DNA of 35,711 nt from an uncultured Desulfovibrio sp. (GTDB taxonomy: Bacteria; Desulfobacterota; Desulfovibrionia; Desulfovibrionales; Desulfovibrionaceae), in assembly GCA_947038175.1 (NCBI GenBank), contig CAMQVJ010000023.1, forward strand, positions 1 to 35,711, written 5' to 3'. The notes beneath the pieces are model-generated. The model did not search any database. It saw nothing but the letters and a program-made list of their open reading frames with translations, and was not told where the DNA came from. This document shows, piece by piece, positions 1 through 6,754 of this stretch. Positions within the stretch are counted from its first letter, which is position 1; every line of letters begins with the position of its first letter. A program made the translations under genes and the position numbers.

Positions 1-92
1 GTTACCCCATAGAAATAAGAATACTTCGCATACCTTGCCTTGGCTTCAAAATGGGCTTTAGAATAGCTTTTAAGGTTGGGCTTTTGAAACAT
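1..92 (-). CDS. N-terminal fragment of an unidentified gene running off the window edge
   Basis: An open frame begins with ATG at 92 on the minus strand and stays open to the window edge, giving about 30 residues. It starts MFQKPNLKSY and contains EAKARYAKYSYF. A purine-rich stretch (AAAAGCGGAAA) lies just upstream, but spacing to a ribosome site is poor. The Glu-x-x-Ala-Arg...Tyr-x-Tyr-Phe pattern loosely recalls the first helix of rubrerythrin or ferritin-like proteins, but the register differs by one residue, so this is only a hint. The frame could also be chance in AT-rich DNA. The sequence left of base 1 would settle it. Confidence 0.3.
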   Translation of the reverse strand, partial: MFQKPNLKSYSKAHFEAKARYAKYSYFYGV

Positions 93-222
93 TTCCGCTT
101 TTTTCAAAGTATTCACTTTTAAGCATGTCTACCATTTCAATTTTTATTTGTGGCTCGGTATCGGGGTATAATTCTTTTCCTTTCGCAAGCAGGCAAGACA
201 GCCTTATATATGCTAAAGTAAG

Positions 223-329
223 GAGTCACTATATACTGTATTGAAACACATACAGCGCTATCTTTCCAGCGCTTTGAATAGAAACTATGTATACAAAATT
301 CTGCACAGTATATAAAATAGAAATGACTC
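223..329. repeat. Nested inverted repeats upstream of the PucR-type regulator
   Basis: GAGTCA (223-228) and TGACTC (324-329) form an outer inverted pair. TATATACTGT (230-239) and ACAGTATATA (305-314) form an inner perfect 10-bp pair. Between them are two copies of the self-complementary AGCGCT (254-259 and 268-273). The arrangement lies 120-230 bp before the regulator start. It could be an operator, a cruciform or a leftover element. The rest of 1-451 shows no other supported feature apart from the partial ORF at the edge. Confidence 0.5.
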
Positions 330-451
330 AAATTATATTTTTTTAAATAGCTTTTCGGGAGGAAATAGACTAGATTAGTATCTGAGTTTATTTATTATAG
401 TATGATGGCTACATAAGCTTAAAATAGCCTGAATACGCAGGGAGAATAGCC

Positions 452-1636
452 ATGCCAATTACGTGTCATGATATACTTTTGTTAAAGTCTTTTTCAAAAA
501 TTAGTTTGCTGGCTGGCTCACAAGGTCTGCACCGTACTATTTCTTGGCCCTATTCAGCGCAGACCGCTGACATCTCACCGTGGGTACATGGAGACGAGCT
601 TGTCTTTATTACAGGCTTTATACATGATAATACTATGCTTCAAGCGCTTTTTGATGAATGTATCCAAAAGCAGGTGGCTGGACTGATTATACTTTTGAGT
701 GATGAATATATTACGCATATTCCAGAAAGTTTATTAGAGCAAGCTAATCGCCTGGACTTTCCGCTTTTTTCCATGCCATATGAGCTCAAACTCCTTGAAG
801 TTACAAAAGAAATTTCTGACCTTATTATCCGTGACAAATTAAAATGTGAGCAAGAAAAAGACACTCTTAATACTTGGCTATTTTCCGAACAGCCTGATTT
901 TCTCGCATCCTTGCCAAGCAATTTGCCCTCTCAAATATCTATTGATGACTTCTGTTTTGCGGCGGCTTTGTGCATATCGGAGAATTTCGCAGAAGAGACA
1001 GCAAAAGTAGAAGAATTACAACGACATCTACATTCATTATTTATTTCGGCATCACTAAAAGTCTATTTCACAACACACGAAAGGCATATAATCTGCATGG
1101 TATTTATCAACACAAAAGATAAAACCCAAGCCGCTATGAGCTGTGTTGAACAGGTTACAAATACATTACGCCAAACATACGCAAACAGCCATCTTACGCT
1201 AGGGCTCGGGCAGTTACAGCCAATTCGTGATATGCGTACAAGTTATGCAGAAGCAAAAATGGCAGTCGATGTCGCCCTGCGTATTACTGATATGGAGACG
1301 GCTCGTTATCAGCATCTTGGAATATATTATCTTTTGAATCAGTCCAATAATCTTGATGAAATGTCTAGCTATTATAATGAATACCTTGAACCAGTGCTAA
1401 CATATGATACACAAAATAATGCAACACTTCTTGTCACCTTGCATGCGTATTTGCAATGTAACGGAAATGTTGCCAAGACAGCACAAAAGATTTTTGTGCA
1501 TCGCAATACATTATTATATAGATTAAACCAAATTCGTGAACTAACAGGAATGGACTTAGATGATGCAATGACACGAATGCATTATCTAACGGCCATTCTT
1601 GTTAGAGAGTATGCTAGCAACAACCCAAAGATATAA
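452..1636 (+). CDS. PucR-family transcriptional regulator
   Basis: A cytoplasmic DNA-binding regulator of 394 residues. Residues 1 to about 125 match the PucR N-terminal domain pattern (a vlaGsqGLhR-like stretch near 21-29, then WVHGDELVFITG). The C-terminus (about 325-375) carries the PucR-type helix-turn-helix, visible as LQCNGNVAKTAQ followed by FVHRNTLLYRLNQI. Proteins of this family control purine, allantoin and amino-acid catabolic genes, often in response to a small ligand. The start is supported by GGGAG 9 bases upstream of ATG 452. It converges with the EamA gene and sits near a creatininase and a deaminase, so it probably regulates that group; this is inference from position. The middle region is poorly conserved and may be the ligand or GGDEF-like part. 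Confidence 0.9.
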   Translation: MPITCHDILLLKSFSKISLLAGSQGLHRTISWPYSAQTADISPWVHGDELVFITGFIHDNTMLQALFDECIQKQVAGLIILLSDEYITHIPESLLEQANRLDFPLFSMPYELKLLEVTKEISDLIIRDKLKCEQEKDTLNTWLFSEQPDFLASLPSNLPSQISIDDFCFAAALCISENFAEETAKVEELQRHLHSLFISASLKVYFTTHERHIICMVFINTKDKTQAAMSCVEQVTNTLRQTYANSHLTLGLGQLQPIRDMRTSYAEAKMAVDVALRITDMETARYQHLGIYYLLNQSNNLDEMSSYYNEYLEPVLTYDTQNNATLLVTLHAYLQCNGNVAKTAQKIFVHRNTLLYRLNQIRELTGMDLDDAMTRMHYLTAILVREYASNNPKI

Positions 1637-1661
1637 TTCTCTCATTGTTGCAAAGCAACTC

Positions 1662-2588
1662 TTATCCTGCTGGTACTAATACTTTATCAGGCTCTACTGG
1701 GGTTTTATTCTTTTCTTTCGCAAGAGAAAGAACGACAACGCCAAGCATAATAAGGGCACAAGCAACAACTTTTATCATTGTCATGCTTTCGCCAAGTAAA
1801 ATTACACCAAATATAATGCTTGTAATAGGCTCAAGGGTTGTGAGAATCGCTGCGGTTGACGCACCAATAAGTTTAATACCCACTTGCAAGAGGGAAAGTG
1901 CCACAACTGTACACAAAAGTGAAAAAATGGCGGATAATATCCATGCTTTTGGAGTAAGTGTGCTCAATGTTAATTCGCCTGTGATTGTTCCATATATCCC
2001 CATTGCTACAGTGCTCACGAGAGCCACATAGAATGTGATTTTAAAAACAGGTTGGTTTTTCATGCCACTCTTGTCCATGTAGACAATGTAAAAAGCATAG
2101 GTAACACCAGAAACAAGCGCTAAAACAAGCCCTAAAAACATGTCTCCGCTAAAGCCTTGCGACATATCCACACCAAAGAAGAAACAGGCTATGCCAGCGG
2201 TAGAAATGAGTAGAGCAATAACTTTTTGCAATCCAAGGCTTTCTTTATAAAATAAAACACAGCCAATAGTTACGAATACAGGGTAAATAAAATGAATGGT
2301 AGTAGCTACGCCCACGTCAATGAGGGCAAAGGAAATAAATAATAATAAAGTTGTAAAAGCATTACCGATACCACCAAGAATGCTCAGGCTAACCAGTTCT
2401 TTTCCTGTGATTTTTAATGAAATATTTTGCTTGACGAGGATAAGATAAAGAATAGGAAGACTCAGAACATTACGCAAAAAAGTCAATGTGGTCGGGTTGC
2501 TCCCTGCGTCACCATAGGTTAAAGGCCCAAGCGTGAACGCAAATCCAAAGACTATAGCCGAAAGCATCGTGAGTAAAATACCTTTCAT
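1662..2588 (-). CDS. EamA-family (DMT superfamily) transporter
   Basis: A 308-residue inner-membrane protein with about ten hydrophobic segments in two similar halves, as usual for EamA/DMT carriers. The second half has the typical PITSIIFGVILLGE segment. The start is set by AGGAG five bases before ATG 2588. Members export or import amino acids, nucleobases and other small metabolites; the substrate cannot be read from sequence. It lies downstream of the creatininase gene in the same direction, separated by 112 bases holding a long stem-loop. It may move a substrate or product of that enzyme (inference). Confidence 0.88.
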   Translation of the reverse strand: MKGILLTMLSAIVFGFAFTLGPLTYGDAGSNPTTLTFLRNVLSLPILYLILVKQNISLKITGKELVSLSILGGIGNAFTTLLLFISFALIDVGVATTIHFIYPVFVTIGCVLFYKESLGLQKVIALLISTAGIACFFFGVDMSQGFSGDMFLGLVLALVSGVTYAFYIVYMDKSGMKNQPVFKITFYVALVSTVAMGIYGTITGELTLSTLTPKAWILSAIFSLLCTVVALSLLQVGIKLIGASTAAILTTLEPITSIIFGVILLGESMTMIKVVACALIMLGVVVLSLAKEKNKTPVEPDKVLVPAG

Positions 2589-2632
2589 ATGTTCTCCTAA
2601 GCACCTTGAAGTGTGGCGAGGTTATTGTATGT

Positions 2633-2682
2633 ATATATGGCATGTAACGGGCGCATTAACGTGCTCGCTACATGCCATATAT
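2633..2682 (-). promoter_or_regulatory. 14-bp stem-loop between creatininase and EamA genes
   Basis: ATATATGGCATGTA (2633-2646) is perfectly complementary to 2669-2682, with a 22-base loop. No T-run follows on the minus strand, so it is not a standard intrinsic terminator. It may stabilise or process the transcript or attenuate expression of the downstream transporter. Confidence 0.6.
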
Positions 2683-2700
2683 TAAGTGTCGCTATAGAAT

Positions 2701-3456
2701 TTACTTAAATTCTTTGCTGCACATTTTTTCAAGTTCAATAAGGACACTGTCAATAATAAGCTGACCACGTGCAGCTGAAGAAGAACGAGCAGGTGCAAGC
2801 ACACCAGTTTCTGGTACTGCATCAGCTGGGACAGGGTAAATGTTATAAGGGCAAGGGGTTACGCCTTGCGTGTCAACCATACGATCTTCATGAACTAATT
2901 CAGGAGCCATCGCCATCATTAATGATGTTTCAGTAACGGCAGCATGCTCAAATGCCCAACCAGGAAAAGGCACTTCAGTAAATACTTGATCGATTATTTC
3001 AACTGGCATTGGATCCCACCAATTAGCAATAAGCATTTTGGCTTTATTACCATATTTTTGTGAAACAAGATCAACAGCTTCACAAACAAAAGCTTCATTT
3101 TCAAAATGGCAACTAAGCACAATAATATTTTTGGCGCCGTCTTTAATAAGTTCTTCAAGAATATCAAATACGAGGTGGATGAGCGTTTCACCAGAAAGAT
3201 CCACGGTTCCAGGGAAAAGAGGGCCGCCACCAGACAAAGGCTTGGAGCGATAACCATAGTTAATAGTAGGAGCAACAACCGCACCCACACGTCCTGCCAA
3301 GCGCTCTGCAAATCCTTCAGCAATAACAGTGTCCACATTTAAAGGAAGATGTGGGCCATGTTGTTCGCATGCACCAATAGGTAAAATAGTGATAGCGCCG
3401 TCTTTAATTTTCTTATCAAATTCCATCCATGTCATTTCACTCATTCTTACTGTCAT
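2701..3456 (-). CDS. crnA: Creatininase (creatinine amidohydrolase)
   Basis: A 251-residue cytoplasmic metalloenzyme expected to open the ring of creatinine to give creatine, reversibly. The creatininase metal ligands are all present with an offset of three from the Pseudomonas enzyme: Glu31 and His33 in GACEQHG, Asp42 in NVDT, His117 and Glu119 in SCHFEN. The segments YRSKPLSGGGPLFPGT and EHAAVTETSLMMA also match true creatininases better than the MftE or FAPy-deformylase branches (from memory of the family). The start is supported by AGGAG six bases before ATG 3456. It is divergent from a cytosine-deaminase-like gene and followed by a transporter. No creatinase or sarcosine oxidase gene is in the window, so the fate of creatine is unknown. 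Confidence 0.85.
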   Translation of the reverse strand: MTVRMSEMTWMEFDKKIKDGAITILPIGACEQHGPHLPLNVDTVIAEGFAERLAGRVGAVVAPTINYGYRSKPLSGGGPLFPGTVDLSGETLIHLVFDILEELIKDGAKNIIVLSCHFENEAFVCEAVDLVSQKYGNKAKMLIANWWDPMPVEIIDQVFTEVPFPGWAFEHAAVTETSLMMAMAPELVHEDRMVDTQGVTPCPYNIYPVPADAVPETGVLAPARSSSAARGQLIIDSVLIELEKMCSKEFK

Positions 3457-3557
3457 GATAAACTCCTAAGTTGAGGGTTAAAGCATTAATGCAATCGCAC
3501 GTTCTTTCAACGTTAAAAGTAATTTACCTCTATGGCGACCTTGCCACAATATACACT

Positions 3558-3631
3558 TGATACAAAAATACAGAGAAAAATCTGTGCACAAATGATACAA
3601 AAAAAACTATGCATTTTTGTACACTTTGTAC
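3558..3631. promoter_or_regulatory. Repeat-rich divergent control region between creatininase and deaminase genes
   Basis: TGATACAAAAA occurs twice as a direct repeat (3558-3568 and 3593-3603). The second copy also forms an inverted pair, TACAAAAA (3596-3603) with TTTTTGTA (3614-3621), separated by 10 bases. TTGTAC recurs at 3618-3623 and 3626-3631. This looks like a binding region for a dimeric regulator, plausibly the PucR-type protein encoded nearby. The assignment is inference. Confidence 0.5.
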
Positions 3632-3720
3632 CGTGCGCTCTTTTACATTTACATTCATAGTGCAAAAATCAAGACGTGCTTGAAATTTTTTTAATCACCA
3701 ACACCATGAAGGAGCGTATC

Positions 3721-4986
3721 ATGAAATCATCTTTATTTAAAAATGCTGCCCTAAGGGGTACAGAAAATCTCGTCGACATCTACGTTGAAAACGGTCTATT
3801 CAAGCAAATAGCAGCGAATATCACCACTGTGCCCGAAGGAACACATGTTGTTGACCTTGGTGGCAAATTAACCATTCCACCTTATTGTGATCCGCACATT
3901 CATTTAGACTATGTCTTCTCAGCTTTTAACCCTGCGGCAGCCAACAAAACAGGTTCTCTTTTTGAAGGTATTCAACGCTGGAGCGAAACAAAAGGCAGCT
4001 TGACTGTAAATGAAATTAAAATTCGTGCAAAGCAAGCCATGCGTCAAGAAATGCTCACTGGCGTCCAACATATCCGCACACATGTTGACGTAACAGATCC
4101 AAAACTCACCGCTTTAAAAGCAATGCTTGAGCTTCGTGAAGAAGTAAAAGAAAGCTGCGATTTACAAATTATCGCCTTTCCACAAGAAGGCATGTATGCC
4201 TATAAAGGCGGCGATGAACTCGTTGAGGAAGCTTTGAAAATGGGAGCAGACCTTGTAGGCGCTATTCCACATTTTGAATTCACTCGTGAAGATGGTGTGA
4301 AAAGCGTTGAAAGAGCTTTTGAATTAGCCGTAAAATATGATAAAATGGTAGATATCCATTGTGATGAAACCGATGACGAGCAATCACGCTTTCTTGAAGT
4401 TTTAGCAGCACAAGCCTATCGTACGGGTCTTGCTGAAAAAGCCACCGCAAGTCATACATGTGCTATGCATTCCTATAACAATGCTTACACCTATAAACTA
4501 TTCAGATTGCTTGGTCTTTCTAAAGTAAACTTCATTGCGTGCCCAACTGAAAATATTCATTTACAAGGACGCTTTGATAATTTTCCAAAACGTCGTGGCT
4601 TAACTCGTGTTAAAGAATTACACGATGCAGGCATCAACGTGTGTTTTGCTCAAGATTCTATGAGTGACCCGTGGTATCCTGTTGGCAATGGCAACCTCAT
4701 GAATATTCTTGACGCAGGCATTCATATCGCCCAAATGATGTCCATGGAAGAAATTGATAACGCCCTTGACTTCATCACCATTAATGGTGCGCGCACTCTC
4801 AATATTCTTGATAGCTATGGAATAAAAGAAGGCAATCCTGCTAACTTTATTGTCCTTAATGCCAAAACTGGCTTTGAAGCCGTTTGTAATCGTGTATCTG
4901 TGGCATGCTCTGTTCGTAAGGGAGAGTTTTTGTTTGAGCGTGAGCCCGAAGTTATAAAGACAAATAATCCACTACTTCAAGCATAA
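3721..4986 (+). CDS. Cytosine/creatinine deaminase-like amidohydrolase
   Basis: A 421-residue amidohydrolase-superfamily enzyme colinear with E. coli cytosine deaminase CodA, with numbering one lower. Metal and catalytic residues are present: His59 and His61 (PHIHLD), His213 and Glu216 (IHCDE), His245 (ASHT), Asp312, and the substrate-binding Gln155 (FPQEG). The E. coli sequence GHDD is replaced by AQDS, so the active-site Asp314 equivalent is Ser313. Creatinine deaminases belong to the same family, so the substrate may be creatinine, cytosine or a related ring. ATG 3721 is chosen over upstream in-frame codons because AAGGAG (3707-3712) precedes it at ideal spacing. It is divergent from creatininase. 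It was not given the symbol codA because the substrate is unsure. Confidence 0.85.
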   Translation: MKSSLFKNAALRGTENLVDIYVENGLFKQIAANITTVPEGTHVVDLGGKLTIPPYCDPHIHLDYVFSAFNPAAANKTGSLFEGIQRWSETKGSLTVNEIKIRAKQAMRQEMLTGVQHIRTHVDVTDPKLTALKAMLELREEVKESCDLQIIAFPQEGMYAYKGGDELVEEALKMGADLVGAIPHFEFTREDGVKSVERAFELAVKYDKMVDIHCDETDDEQSRFLEVLAAQAYRTGLAEKATASHTCAMHSYNNAYTYKLFRLLGLSKVNFIACPTENIHLQGRFDNFPKRRGLTRVKELHDAGINVCFAQDSMSDPWYPVGNGNLMNILDAGIHIAQMMSMEEIDNALDFITINGARTLNILDSYGIKEGNPANFIVLNAKTGFEAVCNRVSVACSVRKGEFLFEREPEVIKTNNPLLQA

Positions 4987-5015
4987 AAATAGAGTATATA
5001 TTCTTTTAGATGATA

Positions 5016-5058
5016 CGCCGTGCATATTGTGAATTTCGCAATATGTACAGCGTTTTTT
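5016..5058 (+). terminator. Intrinsic terminator of the deaminase gene
   Basis: A 14-bp stem (5016-5029 with 5039-5052, one mismatch and one G-U pair), a 9-base loop and TTTTTT at 5053-5058. It lies 30 bases after the deaminase stop. Confidence 0.8.
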
Positions 5059-5216
5059 GTTAAGCCATATCCCTCAGTACCTTACAATAAACAGCACAGC
5101 CACCTAGGCTTCTTTAATACTTGTAGTGTCAATAGATTCACAAAATATATGTTTGTGATTTCTGCAATTAGTTAAAAATGGGGAGAGATTTTAATTCTCA
5201 ACCCGACAAAGTCCAC

Positions 5217-5245
5217 AAAAAAAGGCAGTCACTTTCGTAACCGCC
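5217..5245 (-). terminator. Intrinsic terminator of tRNA-Leu
   Basis: On the minus strand an 8-bp stem (5238-5245 with 5224-5231, two G-U pairs) is followed by seven T. It lies just downstream of the tRNA. Confidence 0.75.
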
Positions 5246-5263
5246 TAAATTTTCATGATATAA

Positions 5264-5350
5264 TGGTACCCAGAGCGAGACTTGAACTCGCACACCTGTT
5301 AGGGCCAGGGATTTTAAGTCCCTTGCGTCTACCTATTCCGCCATCCGGGC
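5264..5350 (-). tRNA. tRNA-Leu, anticodon TAA
   Basis: An 87-base tRNA with encoded CCA. The 7-bp acceptor stem pairs GCCCGGA with TCTGGGT. The anticodon stem AGGGA/TCCCT encloses loop CTTAAAA, giving anticodon TAA (leucine, reads UUA). The T arm GCGAG-TTCAAGT-CTCGC is standard. A long variable arm is present (GGCCCTAACAGGTGT region), as expected for class II tRNA-Leu. It has its own promoter and terminator. Confidence 0.95.
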
Positions 5351-5377
5351 GACCCGCAAATCATGTTTGCATTTGGA

Positions 5378-5406
5378 AAAATACATAAAAAAGACTCTTT
5401 TGTCAA
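5378..5406 (-). promoter_or_regulatory. Sigma70-type promoter of tRNA-Leu
   Basis: On the minus strand TTGACA (5401-5406) is followed after 17 bases by TATTTT (5378-5383). Predicted transcription would start about 20 bases before the tRNA. Confidence 0.65.
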
Positions 5407-5503
5407 AGGGAATTTTCATTTATTTTAATTTATTTTTATTTTTATTTTTAATTTATTTTTATCGTGTAATAAAATCCAAAGAAAGAAAAGCGAGCAAAAA
5501 ATA

Positions 5504-5827
5504 CTACACAGAAGAAAGGCCTAATATATCTGTGTACTTTACTATCAACTCATTAAAGCGAAGCCTATCCGTTGTCGTTATTATTTCATTGAGTTCATCG
5601 GCGTCAATGGCATCCATATCATAACGAACAACAAGCGTCCTCAAAAATAAATTAAGCTTTGTCTTGAGAATCGCTTTTGGCACAGGGATACCCTTACTTT
5701 GATTGATAATCTCCATTGCCGCCGCATCTGACAAAATCTGCATAGCAAATTTAAGAGAAATACAGCCAGGCTTATGATCGGTAATACTCATATATTTTCT
5801 GAGGCCTGCAATATTCTGTAAATTCAT
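5504..5827 (-). CDS. Small protein of unknown function
   Basis: A 107-residue acidic-to-neutral, largely helical protein with no membrane segment or signal peptide. I do not recognise the family. It begins MNLQNIAGLRKYM after AAGGGA at somewhat long spacing. Its middle (ILKTKLNLFLRTLVVRYD) looks amphipathic and the C-terminal half is rich in Asp and Glu. It follows thiE on the minus strand with a gap of about 100 bases and ends 150 bases before the tRNA-Leu gene. Coding potential is supported by length and amino-acid composition only. Confidence 0.5.
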   Translation of the reverse strand: MNLQNIAGLRKYMSITDHKPGCISLKFAMQILSDAAAMEIINQSKGIPVPKAILKTKLNLFLRTLVVRYDMDAIDADELNEIITTTDRLRFNELIVKYTDILGLSSV

Positions 5828-5930
5828 GCGTCTTTTCCCTTATTCGTAGTCACAAAAGTTAACTGAAAAATCCCTAAAAAATAATTGGTGAAATGACGGG
5901 TAAAGTCATTGGTGACGTACTGGCAAAAAT

Positions 5931-6581
5931 TTATTGCCATGCCGTCAGTATTTCACGAGAAGCAAGCTCTGGGTTTTGAGCAGAACAAATGGCAGAAACA
6001 ACAGCCAAACTATCAATACCAGCGTCTATAATCGACTTAGCATTCCCTGCATTAATACCACCTATAGTCATAAGCGGAAGCGAACAATTCACAGAATCAA
6101 GATGCGCTCTTGCCGTTTTCATGCCCTCTATTCCCCAAGCTGGCGCAGCGTTCGCCTTCGTCGTTGTAGGAAAAACAGGCCCCACCGCAACATATTGAAC
6201 AGGCAAAGAAAGAGATTCTTTTAAAATATCCATATTCGGAATAGTCAGCCCAAGCAAAGCCCGCTCCCCTAAAAGATTGCGAGCATCTAAAATAGGCATA
6301 TCACTTTGCCCCACATGAACTCCAGCCGCACCCGAAGCCAACGCAATATCAACCCTATCATTAATAATAATAGGAACACCCTGCGATTGTATTTCTCGCA
6401 CCAAGAGCTTCGCTAATTCCAAAAAATCACGGGTATGCCCACTCTTCTCCCTAATTTGAACCGCCTGCACGCCACCACGAACCGCAGAACGCACAACATC
6501 AAGAACAGGGCGCCCCATACATAAATCTTTATCCGTCACCAAATACAAACCAAAATCTCGAAACTGTGACCAATCTTTCAT
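5931..6581 (-). CDS. thiE: Thiamine-phosphate synthase
   Basis: A 216-residue TIM-barrel enzyme that joins HMP-pyrophosphate and the thiazole phosphate to make thiamine phosphate. Diagnostic segments are QIREKSG, INDRVDIALASGAAGVHVGQ, GPVFPTTTKANA and the phosphate-binding GGINAGN. The start is placed at the second Met (6581) because GGAG lies eight bases upstream; the first ATG (6593) has no ribosome site. No other thi gene is nearby, and I find no TPP-riboswitch core between maf and this gene. The C-terminus is short but complete for the family. Confidence 0.92.
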   Translation of the reverse strand: MKDWSQFRDFGLYLVTDKDLCMGRPVLDVVRSAVRGGVQAVQIREKSGHTRDFLELAKLLVREIQSQGVPIIINDRVDIALASGAAGVHVGQSDMPILDARNLLGERALLGLTIPNMDILKESLSLPVQYVAVGPVFPTTTKANAAPAWGIEGMKTARAHLDSVNCSLPLMTIGGINAGNAKSIIDAGIDSLAVVSAICSAQNPELASREILTAWQ

Positions 6582-6610
6582 ATATATCTCCATTGTGGAA
6601 AGGGATTATG

Positions 6611-6633
6611 GGAAGGGGGAAAACCCCATTTCC
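6611..6633. other. G-rich hairpin between maf and thiE
   Basis: GGAA plus GGGG (6611-6618) pair with CCCC (6624-6627) and TTCC (6630-6633), with a two-base bulge. No T-run follows on either strand. It may act as an mRNA processing or stability element 30 bases before thiE. Confidence 0.4.
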
Positions 6634-6665
6634 TGAAAAAGCAATTTATATCATTCTAATCGTTT

Positions 6666-6738
6666 TATAATATTTTCATTTTTTATACTATTTTCATTTT
6701 CTATAATATTTTCATCATTTTATAATACTTTAGATTTT
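6666..6738. repeat. AT-rich 18-bp tandem repeat, about four units
   Basis: Units are TATAATATTTTCATTTTT (6666-6683), a near copy starting TATACT (6684-6701), a 19-base unit starting TATAAT (6702-6720) and a degenerate unit (6721-6738). Each begins with a -10-like hexamer on the plus strand. It fills the maf-thiE gap. Confidence 0.7.
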
Positions 6739-6754
6739 TGCAATATACGAGAAA

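Noticed and set aside
137..331. 64-codon minus-strand frame near the window start
   Set aside because: No ribosome site, Phe/Tyr/Ser-rich chance composition, and it lies over the nested inverted repeats.
5264..5350. tRNA-Leu as an integration site for a mobile element
   Set aside because: No integrase and no duplicated tRNA 3' end were seen on either side within the window.
6582..6754. Possible TPP riboswitch upstream of thiE
   Set aside because: The conserved CUGAGA and related core segments of the riboswitch are absent; only AT repeats and a G-rich hairpin are present.
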